Shown here piece after piece: positions 35,647-44,104 of a stretch of DNA of 64,000 bases (the first letter of the stretch is position 1; each line of letters starts with the position of its first letter). The position numbers were made by a program, and so were the translations under genes. Below the pieces are notes generated by a model. It did not search any database. It was given only the letters and a program-made list of their open reading frames with translations, and had not been told where the DNA came from. Source of the stretch: Cyanobacteria bacterium REEB67 (GTDB lineage: Bacteria > Cyanobacteriota > Vampirovibrionia > Obscuribacterales > Obscuribacteraceae); assembly GCA_018971775.1 (NCBI GenBank), contig JAGXAB010000006.1, positions 1-64,000 on the forward strand, read 5' to 3'.

Positions 35647-36657
35647 GTGCGCATCAATCAACGTTGGTTTGTCTGGATAATCCTGGTCCTCTGCCTACTG
35701 GCCGTGCCAGTCGCCGTTTTCACCAAACCGACCAGCAAAGAGAAGGACACAAGCACGAGCAGCTCGGGCGAGGGCAGCTCTGATGGTTTGATGGTGCGCT
35801 TCAAGGACCGCATCGAAGTGGTCAAACTCTCGGGGATGATCATCGACAAAACCGATGCCGGCGTCTTCAGCTCTTCGGCTGGTTCGTCGAGTAGCGCACT
35901 CAAAGACCTGCGCAAAGCCCTGAAAAACGACAAGATCAAAGCGGTGCTGCTGCGTGTCAATTCGCCCGGCGGCACGGTACCGACATCGCAAGAACTCTAC
36001 CAGGCCGTTATCGACTTGAAGAAAAAGGGCAAACCGGTCGTCGTCTCCATGGGCGATGTCGCGGCCTCGGGTGGCTATTATGTGGCTTGCGCCGCCGACC
36101 GCGTCGTCGCTAATCCCGGCACTTTAACCGGTTCTATCGGTGTGATTATCAATCTGATCAATTTCAAAGGTCTGGCCGACAAGGTCGGCGTCACACCGGC
36201 CGTGATCAAATCGGGCGAATTCAAAGACATCGCCTCACCTTACCGACCGATGACCCCGGCCGAGCATGACATTTTGCAGGCCTTAATCATGGACTCCTAC
36301 GACCAATTTACGACGGCGGTCTCGGAAGGCCGCAAGCTGCCGATCGAGACCGTGAAGAAAATCGCCGACGGACGCATCTACAGCGGTCGCCAGGCGCAGA
36401 AGCTAGGCCTGGTCGACGAGCTGGGCAGCTACAGCGATGCTGTGGCGGCGCTGCAAAAAATCTGCAAAGAACGCTATCATCTGAGCGAAAATTTGCCTGT
36501 CGATGATAACTCCTCCGAAGGCTTCCTCTCCAGCTTGATCGAAAGCCGCAGTTTTGCCGGCCTGGGCGCAACAAGTCCGGAACAAGCGGCCCTGGAATTG
36601 CTCCCGGCCAGTCTTCTGCCCAAACTGAACAAACAACCGCTCTGGCTGATGCAGTAA
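35647..36657 (+). CDS. sppA: signal peptide peptidase SppA (S49)
   Basis: A 336-residue membrane-anchored serine peptidase that degrades leftover signal peptides. One N-terminal span (WFVWIILVLCLLAVPVAVF) is followed by a Ser-rich linker and a single S49 domain. Oxyanion/substrate block: LLRVNSPGGTVPTSQELY. The nucleophile Ser is in GDVAASGGYYVACAAD, and the general-base Lys lies in VIKSGEFKDIASPYRPM. GTG start with a poor ribosome site. Six bases separate it from the Yip1-like gene, so sppA-yip1-miaA form one unit. Confidence 0.95.
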   Translation: MRINQRWFVWIILVLCLLAVPVAVFTKPTSKEKDTSTSSSGEGSSDGLMVRFKDRIEVVKLSGMIIDKTDAGVFSSSAGSSSSALKDLRKALKNDKIKAVLLRVNSPGGTVPTSQELYQAVIDLKKKGKPVVVSMGDVAASGGYYVACAADRVVANPGTLTGSIGVIINLINFKGLADKVGVTPAVIKSGEFKDIASPYRPMTPAEHDILQALIMDSYDQFTTAVSEGRKLPIETVKKIADGRIYSGRQAQKLGLVDELGSYSDAVAALQKICKERYHLSENLPVDDNSSEGFLSSLIESRSFAGLGATSPEQAALELLPASLLPKLNKQPLWLMQ

Positions 36658-36663
36658 GTTTCT

Positions 36664-37524
36664 ATGAGTAAAGAAAACGACAACGAGAACGGCATCAGCG
36701 CATCGCCCCAGCCAACTTCTGCGGAAGGGCCTTTAGGCAACAAAAAAATTGTCGATGCCGAACCGGAAGAGCTTGTCCAGGCATTACGTCACGTCGTCAA
36801 TCCGGAATCAAATGGTGTGCACTCATCGACGAGTGAAAAGCGCAGGGCCTCCGAAAATGGCGACATTCTCGATCAGACGAACAGCGCCGAAAATGCCAGA
36901 GAGCCGGAAGCAAAAAGCGGCTACAAAAATCCCTTTCATTTATTTGCCGATGTTTTTTACGGTGTTTTGATTGCACCCAGGCAAACTCTCGCCATCCTCG
37001 CAGACCGGGCAAAATTTCCCCCGACCTTCGCCAATCTCTTACTTACCTTTGCGCTCGTATTGTTCTCAGTCGGTCTGCCCGCTGCCATGAAGGCGAGCGG
37101 CAATGCCAGCGCTCCTGAAGAAAGCGTACTTAAATCGATCAGTTTTGCCTTCGGTAATTTATTCAACTGGTCCATTCTCTCGCTCATTCTCTATTATTTG
37201 AGCATCGGCCTCAGGCCCAATCGGCTCACCCTGGGCAATGCTTTTATCGTCACCGGCTGGGCTTTTCTGCCCTTTTCCTTCTTTGCTCCAGTGGCCTGTT
37301 TCAAGCTCGCTCTCGGAAATGGTTTCATTTTTTTCGCTTGCTTGCCGGCGATCTGGTTTCTCTTCTTGCAGTGGACCGCCTTTCAAACGGCATTGCGGGT
37401 GAGCAATTTCAAGCTGCTTCTGATCGCCCTTGTCGTGCCACCTGTCCTTTGCCTGGTCTATATTTTCTGGATTGGCCTGGCGGCGTTTTCGCTCTTATCC
37501 CAGCTGATCGCACATTTGAGCTGA
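36664..37524 (+). CDS. Yip1-domain membrane protein
   Basis: 286 residues. A charged cytoplasmic N-terminus (about 100 residues) is followed by a Yip1-like segment (FADVFYGVLIAPRQTLAILADR) and five hydrophobic spans (TFANLLLTFALVLFSVGLPAAM, FNWSILSLILYYLSIGL, FIVTGWAFLPFSFFAPVACF, FFACLPAIWFLFLQW, LLLIALVVPPVLCLVYIFW). Bacterial Yip1 proteins are common but of undefined role. It lies in tight spacing between sppA (6 bases) and miaA (4 bases), probably translated together. Confidence 0.82.
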   Translation: MSKENDNENGISASPQPTSAEGPLGNKKIVDAEPEELVQALRHVVNPESNGVHSSTSEKRRASENGDILDQTNSAENAREPEAKSGYKNPFHLFADVFYGVLIAPRQTLAILADRAKFPPTFANLLLTFALVLFSVGLPAAMKASGNASAPEESVLKSISFAFGNLFNWSILSLILYYLSIGLRPNRLTLGNAFIVTGWAFLPFSFFAPVACFKLALGNGFIFFACLPAIWFLFLQWTAFQTALRVSNFKLLLIALVVPPVLCLVYIFWIGLAAFSLLSQLIAHLS

Positions 37525-37528
37525 AGAC

Positions 37529-38491
37529 ATGATCCAGCCTGCCGAAAAACCCTGGGTGATAGCCCTGATGGGCCCGACTGCCTCGGGCAAAACAGCCCTT
37601 TCAATCAAACTGGCGCAAACGCTCGCCGGTGAGATCATTGCCTGCGACAGTCGCACGATTTACAGACATATGGACATAGGCACGGCTAAACCTAGCCGCA
37701 GTGAGCAAGACAGCATCCCTCATCATCTACTCGACGTCGTCGAGCCGGATCAGGTTTATACAGTTTCGCAATATCAGGAAGAAGCGAGCGCAAAGCTCGC
37801 CGAGATCGTCGGCCGCGGTCGTGTCCCGCTTGTCTGCGGCGGCACGGGCTTTTACGCCCGCGCCCTGCTTGAAGGTCTGAAAATACCGGAGGTGGCGCCG
37901 CAAGAAAACTTACGAGCGGAGCTCAGTGCAAGAGCCGAAACTGATGGTGTAGAAAGCCTGCGAAATCTCCTGCGGGAGCTCGATCCGCAGTCGGCTGACA
38001 AAATTGGCAAAAATGACAAATTCCGATTGATCCGTGCCATCGAAGTTTCACAAGTACTGGGAAAACCATTTTCACAAGCAGCGCGTCGAGAAGAAATACC
38101 TTATCGCGTCATCTGGTTGGGACTGACAGCAGATGATCGCGAAATCTTGAAAAAGCGCATCAGAGAGCGGATCGTTGCCCAGTTGGCCGAGGGCTTGGTC
38201 GATGAAGTGCGTACTATTTATATGCAATTTGGTGCCACTCAAACAATCATGAATGCAATTACCTATAAAGAGTATGTCAAATTTATTCGTGGAGAATATT
38301 CACTGGAAGAGGCCTACGAAGCATCTGTGCAGCACACTATTAGTCTCGCAAAGCGGCAGCTCACCTGGTTTAGAGCCAATCCGGAAATCGACTGGATCAG
38401 CATCGATCAAAAAAATCTCGACCAGTTATTTACTGAGAGTATGATCAAAATATCCAGCAAAATGGCCTGCGAAAGTAGTGCAGCAACATAG
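37529..38491 (+). CDS. miaA: tRNA dimethylallyltransferase
   Basis: A 320-residue enzyme adding dimethylallyl to A37 of tRNAs that read UNN codons. P-loop LMGPTASGKT (residues 12-21), the block CDSRTIYRHMDIGTAKPS, PHHLLDVVEP, CGGTGFYARALLEG and the C-terminal IRERIVAQLAEGLVDEVR and QHTISLAKRQLTWFR all fit MiaA. It is the third gene of the sppA unit. Confidence 0.97.
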   Translation: MIQPAEKPWVIALMGPTASGKTALSIKLAQTLAGEIIACDSRTIYRHMDIGTAKPSRSEQDSIPHHLLDVVEPDQVYTVSQYQEEASAKLAEIVGRGRVPLVCGGTGFYARALLEGLKIPEVAPQENLRAELSARAETDGVESLRNLLRELDPQSADKIGKNDKFRLIRAIEVSQVLGKPFSQAARREEIPYRVIWLGLTADDREILKKRIRERIVAQLAEGLVDEVRTIYMQFGATQTIMNAITYKEYVKFIRGEYSLEEAYEASVQHTISLAKRQLTWFRANPEIDWISIDQKNLDQLFTESMIKISSKMACESSAAT

Positions 38492-38498
38492 AAAAGAC

Positions 38499-38526
38499 TG
38501 GACGCCAAGAGAAGAGGCGCTATACT
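38499..38526 (+). promoter_or_regulatory. sigma-70-like promoter TGGACG-16-TATACT
   Basis: TGGACG (38499-38504) is 16 bases from TATACT (38521-38526), in the space between miaA and the next gene, 78 bases before its ATG. Confidence 0.45.
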
Positions 38527-38603
38527 GGTAAAAGTTTCAAAGTAAGATTTTCAGAACCCATTTCGAATAAGTCTCCGAACTACGAGACTGAGAGCGTTTT
38601 TGA

Positions 38604-38966
38604 ATGAAGCCAACAAATAATTCCGGCGGTCGTAGATACGAACGTGAAGTGCCTCTCCCTTTTAGCGATGGGCTACTATCGGCAAAACTCTGGCAAGCCC
38701 ACAATCGATTTGTGGTAGGCGTGCCCGAGCTTGGACTGTGTTGTTACGGCAATAGCGAGACCGAAGCGTCTTTTCGCCTGTTTACAGCGCTGATCAAATA
38801 TTATCGTCAGCTCAAAGCGTTCAAGCAAAAACTGGGTGCTAAAGGTCTGGCACATCTGGCCGTCCTGACCAGATGGATGGAGTGTATCGAAGCCAGGTTG
38901 ACCATCTCCGAGCAATCTACGAGCAACGGCAATGTACTGGCTATGACGCCGCGTCGGGCTCGTTGA
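38604..38966 (+). CDS. hypothetical protein with HicB-like strand pattern, 120 aa
   Basis: A small basic cytoplasmic protein. Residues 35-70 (RFVVGVPELGLCCYGNSETEASFRLFTALIKYYRQL) show the strand-strand-helix pattern of HicB-type domains (V-x-V-P-E-L...G-x-[ST]-x-x-E-A). No HicA partner lies beside it, and the helical extension WMECIEARLTISEQ is atypical, so no toxin-antitoxin role is claimed. The position after miaA is that of hfq in other bacteria, but the Sm motifs are absent. It has its own likely promoter and converges on the pncB gene. Confidence 0.65.
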   Translation: MKPTNNSGGRRYEREVPLPFSDGLLSAKLWQAHNRFVVGVPELGLCCYGNSETEASFRLFTALIKYYRQLKAFKQKLGAKGLAHLAVLTRWMECIEARLTISEQSTSNGNVLAMTPRRAR

Positions 38967-38987
38967 GATAAACGGCATACAGCTTTT

Positions 38988-40586
38988 TCAATCGTCCGGA
39001 AGGCCTCTTTCCTTGAGAATGAGTTCCATTTTGGCTTTGTTCAGGCCGACTTCCAGACCGACTGGATACTGGTGCGGATTGAGCAGACGGAATATAGAAG
39101 GATGAAAACCGGCCAGGCGCCTGGCGCGGAAGGCTCGCACCGCTTCCAGATCAGGCAATTGCATCACCTTTTTACCGGCTCTAAAGACAGGCAAAAGCAG
39201 GTCTTCATATTGCGCCTGGGGCGGTATGATTTTGCGCCTGGTGTAGTCCGAGGGATCGACGATCATTGCTTCGCGCGGTTTTGATTGTTGATCGAAGATC
39301 ATGTCGGCGAGGAAACTGGGCTCACTTCCGGCACTATCGTGAGCAGGCGCATTAAGATAAAAGCGACGCACTTGCTGGATACCCGGGGTGGAAATTTTTG
39401 CCACCTGTTCTGACAATTTTAGTTTCGGTCGCCACTCGCCGCCCGGTTCGCGAATCGCGGCAAGCTTGTAGACTCCGCCCAGTGCGGGCTGATCGGCGGC
39501 CGTAACAAGATTGGTACCGACGCCCCAGACATCGATAGCGGCACCTTGATCGATCAAAGAAGAAATGACAGTTTCATCGAGATCGTTCGATGCGTAGATT
39601 TTTGCATCTTCAAAACCATGCTCGTCGAGCATTTTACGGGCCGCACAGGAAAGGTAAGCCAGGTCACCGGAATCGAGTCTTATCCCGTCTAATTTGTGAC
39701 CTTTTTCTCTTAGCCACTTGCCCACCTTGATAGCGTGGGCGACACCACCTAAGGTGTCATAGGTATCAACCAGAAAAATGCAATTATTCGGCAGGACATG
39801 AGCGTACTGCTCGAAGGCGGTCAATTCATCATCGAAAGACATCACCCAGGAATGCGCATGCGTGCCTTTGACCGGAATCCCGTAAAGCCTCCCGGCCAGA
39901 AGATTGGAGGTCGCATCGCAGCCGCCGACATAGGCGGCACGACTGGCCGAAAGCCCCCCATCGAAGCCTTGGGCGCGACGCAAACCAAACTCCAGCACAG
40001 GCTTCTGCTCGGCGGCAAGTTTGATGCGAGCGGCTTTGGTAGCAATCAATGTCTGAAAGTTGAAAATATTGAGCAGGATGGTCTCGAGCAATTGGCAATG
40101 GATGATTGGCCCTTGAACCCTGACCAGAGGCTGATTAGCAAAGACGACCTCGCCTTCACGCACGGCATCGATATCTACTTCCAATTTGAGTTCGCTCAAA
40201 TAGAACAGAAATTCTTTGCTAAAAATGGGCTTGCCGTCGTTGCCGTTGAGAGCTTCGATGAATTTTAGATCGGCGCCGCTGAAGGAAAAGTTCTGGATCA
40301 CGTCGACGGCGGCGGCGAGCCCGCAGGCAATGGCGAAGCCTCCCTTAAACGGGTTATTGCGGAAATAGAGATGAAAGACGGCATCTCGGTGCATCGTCTT
40401 CGACTCGAAGTAGGCACCGGCCATGGTCAATTGATAGAGGTCGGTCAAACTGGCCAGACTCTGACTGTAGAGCGCGGAAGGTGGCAGCTCTGCCGGCGCC
40501 AGTGGCACCAGAGCCTGCGTTTCGGACATTTTGCGCCGTGACTCGCCGGTCGCATCGAGCTTAATATCCATCAGATCAAAATCCAT
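38988..40586 (-). CDS. pncB: nicotinate phosphoribosyltransferase
   Basis: A 532-residue NAD-salvage enzyme joining nicotinate to PRPP. Motifs: LTDLYQLTMAGAYF, FRNNPFKGGFAIACGL, EFGLRRAQGFDGGLSASRAAYVGG, GTHAHSWVMSF with the catalytic His, and IRLDSGDLAYLS. Length fits the long NAPRTase class. ATG codons at 40586 and 40571 are possible starts, neither with a strong ribosome site. Confidence 0.95.
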   Translation of the reverse strand: MDFDLMDIKLDATGESRRKMSETQALVPLAPAELPPSALYSQSLASLTDLYQLTMAGAYFESKTMHRDAVFHLYFRNNPFKGGFAIACGLAAAVDVIQNFSFSGADLKFIEALNGNDGKPIFSKEFLFYLSELKLEVDIDAVREGEVVFANQPLVRVQGPIIHCQLLETILLNIFNFQTLIATKAARIKLAAEQKPVLEFGLRRAQGFDGGLSASRAAYVGGCDATSNLLAGRLYGIPVKGTHAHSWVMSFDDELTAFEQYAHVLPNNCIFLVDTYDTLGGVAHAIKVGKWLREKGHKLDGIRLDSGDLAYLSCAARKMLDEHGFEDAKIYASNDLDETVISSLIDQGAAIDVWGVGTNLVTAADQPALGGVYKLAAIREPGGEWRPKLKLSEQVAKISTPGIQQVRRFYLNAPAHDSAGSEPSFLADMIFDQQSKPREAMIVDPSDYTRRKIIPPQAQYEDLLLPVFRAGKKVMQLPDLEAVRAFRARRLAGFHPSIFRLLNPHQYPVGLEVGLNKAKMELILKERGLPDD

Positions 40587-40755
40587 AAAATTTAGCCGCT
40601 TATTTTTGAACCGGGGCTAAAGGGCCGGCGTCTACTCTTAAGACAATGTCCTTTGCGCTGGTTAAAGCAAAAGCCTGTTTATTTTGGCATGAGCGGCAGC
40701 TTGATATTCTCAAATCATTCACTCTAAAAGCAATTTCAAAATATGGAGCCGATTA

Positions 40756-41247
40756 ATGAAATCGAAATTGAAATTGCCGAAATTAGATTTGCCGCCAAGG
40801 CCTAAACTGAATCTTTCGCTCAGGGCCGCTTTTCTGTGCAGCTTTCTGCAGCTAAGCGCCTGGGCTCAGAGCGACTTCGCCGAAGTAAAAGAACTTAGCA
40901 AAGAGCAAAATAGAAACGCCGCCGCCGAAGCAGAAACAAAAGCAGAAGCGGCAGGGCAAATAAAAAACAGCCTGCCGTTCAAATACACTGGAAACAAGTA
41001 TTCGCACAAATTTCATCGACCGCGCTGTCCCTTTTGTCGGTCCATGGCACAGTCCAAGCGGTTGGCCTTCCACTTCCGCTGCCAGGCCATAGCAGCCGGT
41101 TACGCACCTTGCAAGTACTGCTTACCGGCGCGTTGGACCACTGTCCAGGCAGCCATACATATAAATTCGCTAAATCCGGAGGATCGCCCTGACCCTAATT
41201 TACCCCTTGGCGAGAGTCGGCGAGAGACTGATATATGTAGGCCATAG
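40756..41247 (+). CDS. exported protein with Ada-type Cys metal-binding domain
   Basis: 163 residues. The N-terminal segment (LSLRAAFLCSFLQLSAWAQS) looks like a signal peptide. Residues 75-125 match the Ada metal-binding pattern: YTGNKYSHKFHRPRCPFCRSM and then AGYAPCKYCLP. In Ada-like and nuclease-linked versions these Cys bind Zn. Here the domain stands alone and is apparently exported, which is unusual for a reducing-environment Cys4 site. A basic N-terminus of 20 residues precedes the hydrophobic core. Orphan gene with no clear operon partner. Confidence 0.75.
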   Translation: MKSKLKLPKLDLPPRPKLNLSLRAAFLCSFLQLSAWAQSDFAEVKELSKEQNRNAAAEAETKAEAAGQIKNSLPFKYTGNKYSHKFHRPRCPFCRSMAQSKRLAFHFRCQAIAAGYAPCKYCLPARWTTVQAAIHINSLNPEDRPDPNLPLGESRRETDICRP

Positions 41248-41320
41248 CGGATAACGACTGCAACGGATTTAGGCAGAGAAAGGCTTGCTTTCGTAGGCTG
41301 CTAAAAGGCGCAGAGTAGTG

Positions 41321-41329
41321 TGGTATAAC
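41321..41329 (+). promoter_or_regulatory. extended -10 promoter TGGTATAAC
   Basis: TG-G-TATAAC lies 35-43 bases upstream of the ATG at 41364, with the same spacing as the other extended -10 motifs in the window. Confidence 0.5.
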
Positions 41330-41363
41330 CGACTCTGAGGGGCAGTTAACAAAGAGCATCTAT

Positions 41364-44075
41364 ATGAGTCTTCAAATTCTCGAACAAGATATGGCCAACG
41401 CTATTGGCTTTGTCATGGACCGGACCGTCAATCCACCAAAATTTTTGGCCCAGGGCTTCCTGGTATCCAAGAGTAGATTTGTCACCACCGCCGGCAAAAT
41501 TTTTCACTATACAGAATGCCCCTGGGCTCTTACCATCCACTTCCCACATCCGGACATTACTCTCAGTGTGAAATCGATTGGTCTGCACAATGAGTTTGAA
41601 AAACCATTGATGCGTCAGGCCTATCTCTCCCAGACCGGTGCCCCCGGCGAAGTCTTGCCCACCTTACCCAATGATATGGCGCTTCTGGTGGTCGACTCGG
41701 TCATGCCGGAATTGATGCCCGAAAAAGTAGCCGAATTGCACCGGGCCATGTCTCTGCCTTTTTCCAATAAAGGTATTGAGACCTCCGGCAATGTACGTGG
41801 CCAGGAATATCTCCAGGTTTTGAACGGCTTGCTCGAACAGGGTCGCAGCGGACTCTTCACCCTGATCGACGAATACAACATCCCGATCGCCCGTATGCTC
41901 CTGGCTCAGAACACCATTCCCCTCGTTTATTATCAAAGACCGGACTTGCCGCCGGCTTACGCTTTTTTCGAGCTCGCCTACAGACAGCCGGAATATGGTT
42001 TTGCCTTCCAACCGGACGGCGACTTTGCCTGGCCTGATGCGGCGCCGATTGGTGCACCGGCAGACCGCCTGGTCTGGGAAGCGATGCGTCGCGCCAACGA
42101 AATCCCGGGCATCATGAACAGTCTGGGCGGCAAGGATGCTCGCTATCAAAAGACAGTCCAGCAATACGATCCAAGCACCTCCTCTGAAGAAATCCGCTGG
42201 ATGGCCGGCCGGCTCTGGGATTGCCTGGATGGTTATCTGACTTTAGAAAAACTGTCCGAGCGCTGCGCCGCCGACACTTATACTTGCTTGATCGCGGTAC
42301 GCGAGCTGCAAAATCGCGGCGTCATTTCACCAATAAACAAGCGCACCCCCTTGCATTGCAACGGCAGTCTAGGCAATCCGATCACTTCGCACACTGACTT
42401 CGAAGTGCACAATTGGGACAACTTACAGGCCTTCTATCTCGACCCGCTTTCGGCCAAACCGATCTGGCTACAGGGCAATTACTTCGGCTCAGCAAGCGCT
42501 GTTCAACCGAAGAACATGCTGCACACGGTCAATGTACCTGTGGAAGCAGCCGGTGCTCTGATCCTCAAAGACTACAAGCTGATCGGCTTGCATAGCGGCC
42601 CGCAGACGGTAAAAGCAGGACAGGCGGCTCCGCCGGTCAAATGCTGGCAGTTTATGTGGATGGGCGCTCTGCTCGATATGAGTACGAAGAAATTGCGCAG
42701 CGCCACCGAAGCGGACAGCGCTGAAGAAGCCGGTCTCGGTCTTTTACGCTCAAAGCTGGACTCGGAAGCGGTGACGCCACCGGCTACCACTACAGAGCGG
42801 ATCATCTGCCCGGTCTGCTTTTCGACAAATCATGATTATGGAAAGTGCGCCAGCTGCGGAGCCCTCATCGAAGCACCGCCTCCCGGCCCGGACACCAGCA
42901 CCGTCAAAGGCAAGGCCGAGCACGCCGTCAAAAAAGTACAGGCCAAAACCGGTCTGACCAAAAAGCAATTGATCATTGCCGCATCTATACTTGGTCCGCT
43001 CTTTTTAATGACCCTGCTCATGCTGCCAAAACCAGCGCCAGTAGCCCCACCGACGACGACAGCCGCCGGTGGTACAGGCGGAGCTGCTGCGCCACCCCCG
43101 CCGGCTCATGAAAGCTCGGACAAGGCCACAGTGATCGCCTCTAAATCGGCCGGTTTCCGCATCACCCCGATGCCCGACTGGTGGTATGAAGACACCTCCG
43201 AGCTGACCAAGCCAAACGCCTCATTCGGAGCCTATTCCGAACGCACCAATCAAAAATTGCTATTCGTCAAATTTGACGATATGTCCCCCGTGGCAAATCT
43301 ACAAGCGTTTGTCGGCCGTCCGCCTTATCTGACCGACGGAGCCGTTCTGATGGCCTCCAAAGACGATCCGATTATCGAACACGGTGAACAAGTACTGGGC
43401 GACAGCACCGTCAAATGGCTGGTAGACCGCTGCTACGACAAGGACGGCGTTGAAGCTCGCATCTTCATGGCCGCCTTCCCCGCCGTCGAAACCGGCAAAT
43501 CCTTCCTTGTCATCGGCCAGAAATTCGATCCAAAATCAACAAGTGGCTTCGACTATCAAGTCGCGCTTGCCACTATCGACCAACTGGCAAGCGACCGCAC
43601 CGCCCTGGCCAATCAGAAAAAGCTGGCCACTCCCGACGGTGAAACACCAGCGCAAGCCGCAGCTGATGCCAGAGCCGCCAGTGATGCCGACGACGATGAA
43701 GATGGACCGAAGAAAGTAGCCTCGGCCAAAGATGTCGAAGATTTCTTCGCCTCAGTCAAAGAGAACGTCCAGAGCAATCTGGAACTGCCTGAATGGGCGC
43801 AAGAAGAGCTAAAAAAGGACAAAGCCGAGCGTAAGAAATGGAAAGTACGTCTGACCATCGGTATCGACAAGGCCGGCAATCTCAAGCGCCTCGAGAAGCA
43901 GGAAATACCGGACGAAGATATCGAGAAAATCTCCAATTCTCTGGAAAACGCTGTCCGTGCGTCTGCGCCTTTCAAAGACGTGCCCAACTTCAAGAGTATG
44001 GAATTGAAATTTGTAGTCAAACTCTCGGGCAAGAAATTGAAAGTCGAGAAGAGCGAAGATTCAGCGACGCTCTAG
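41364..44075 (+). CDS. mosaic membrane protein: trypsin-like fold, DUF4388-like, zinc ribbon, TonB-C-like
   Basis: A 903-residue protein. Residues 1-120 read like a degenerate trypsin fold (AQGFLVSKSRFVTTAGKIF, then LPNDMALLVVDS) lacking the His-Asp-Ser set. Residues 150-240 resemble a DUF4388/PATAN domain (GLFTLIDEYNIPIARMLL, FELAYRQPEYGFAFQPDGDFAW), followed by a winged-helix-like segment (GYLTLEKLSERCAADTYTCL). A zinc ribbon (CPVCF...CASCG) precedes a single span (IIAASILGPLFLMTLLML). The outer part (about 575-900) includes a domain of unknown type and ends in a TonB-C-like fold (WKVRLTIGIDKAGNL, LENAVRASAPFKDVP). It therefore links a cytoplasmic sensing or docking module to a periplasmic energy-coupling-type domain. 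Confidence 0.75.
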   Translation: MSLQILEQDMANAIGFVMDRTVNPPKFLAQGFLVSKSRFVTTAGKIFHYTECPWALTIHFPHPDITLSVKSIGLHNEFEKPLMRQAYLSQTGAPGEVLPTLPNDMALLVVDSVMPELMPEKVAELHRAMSLPFSNKGIETSGNVRGQEYLQVLNGLLEQGRSGLFTLIDEYNIPIARMLLAQNTIPLVYYQRPDLPPAYAFFELAYRQPEYGFAFQPDGDFAWPDAAPIGAPADRLVWEAMRRANEIPGIMNSLGGKDARYQKTVQQYDPSTSSEEIRWMAGRLWDCLDGYLTLEKLSERCAADTYTCLIAVRELQNRGVISPINKRTPLHCNGSLGNPITSHTDFEVHNWDNLQAFYLDPLSAKPIWLQGNYFGSASAVQPKNMLHTVNVPVEAAGALILKDYKLIGLHSGPQTVKAGQAAPPVKCWQFMWMGALLDMSTKKLRSATEADSAEEAGLGLLRSKLDSEAVTPPATTTERIICPVCFSTNHDYGKCASCGALIEAPPPGPDTSTVKGKAEHAVKKVQAKTGLTKKQLIIAASILGPLFLMTLLMLPKPAPVAPPTTTAAGGTGGAAAPPPPAHESSDKATVIASKSAGFRITPMPDWWYEDTSELTKPNASFGAYSERTNQKLLFVKFDDMSPVANLQAFVGRPPYLTDGAVLMASKDDPIIEHGEQVLGDSTVKWLVDRCYDKDGVEARIFMAAFPAVETGKSFLVIGQKFDPKSTSGFDYQVALATIDQLASDRTALANQKKLATPDGETPAQAAADARAASDADDDEDGPKKVASAKDVEDFFASVKENVQSNLELPEWAQEELKKDKAERKKWKVRLTIGIDKAGNLKRLEKQEIPDEDIEKISNSLENAVRASAPFKDVPNFKSMELKFVVKLSGKKLKVEKSEDSATL

Positions 44076-44104
44076 GTTTACAGCAAATCAGAAGAATAGA
44101 TGCC

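Noticed and set aside
38604..38966. hfq after miaA
   Set aside because: The gene position fits, but neither Sm motif of Hfq is present in the 120-residue product.
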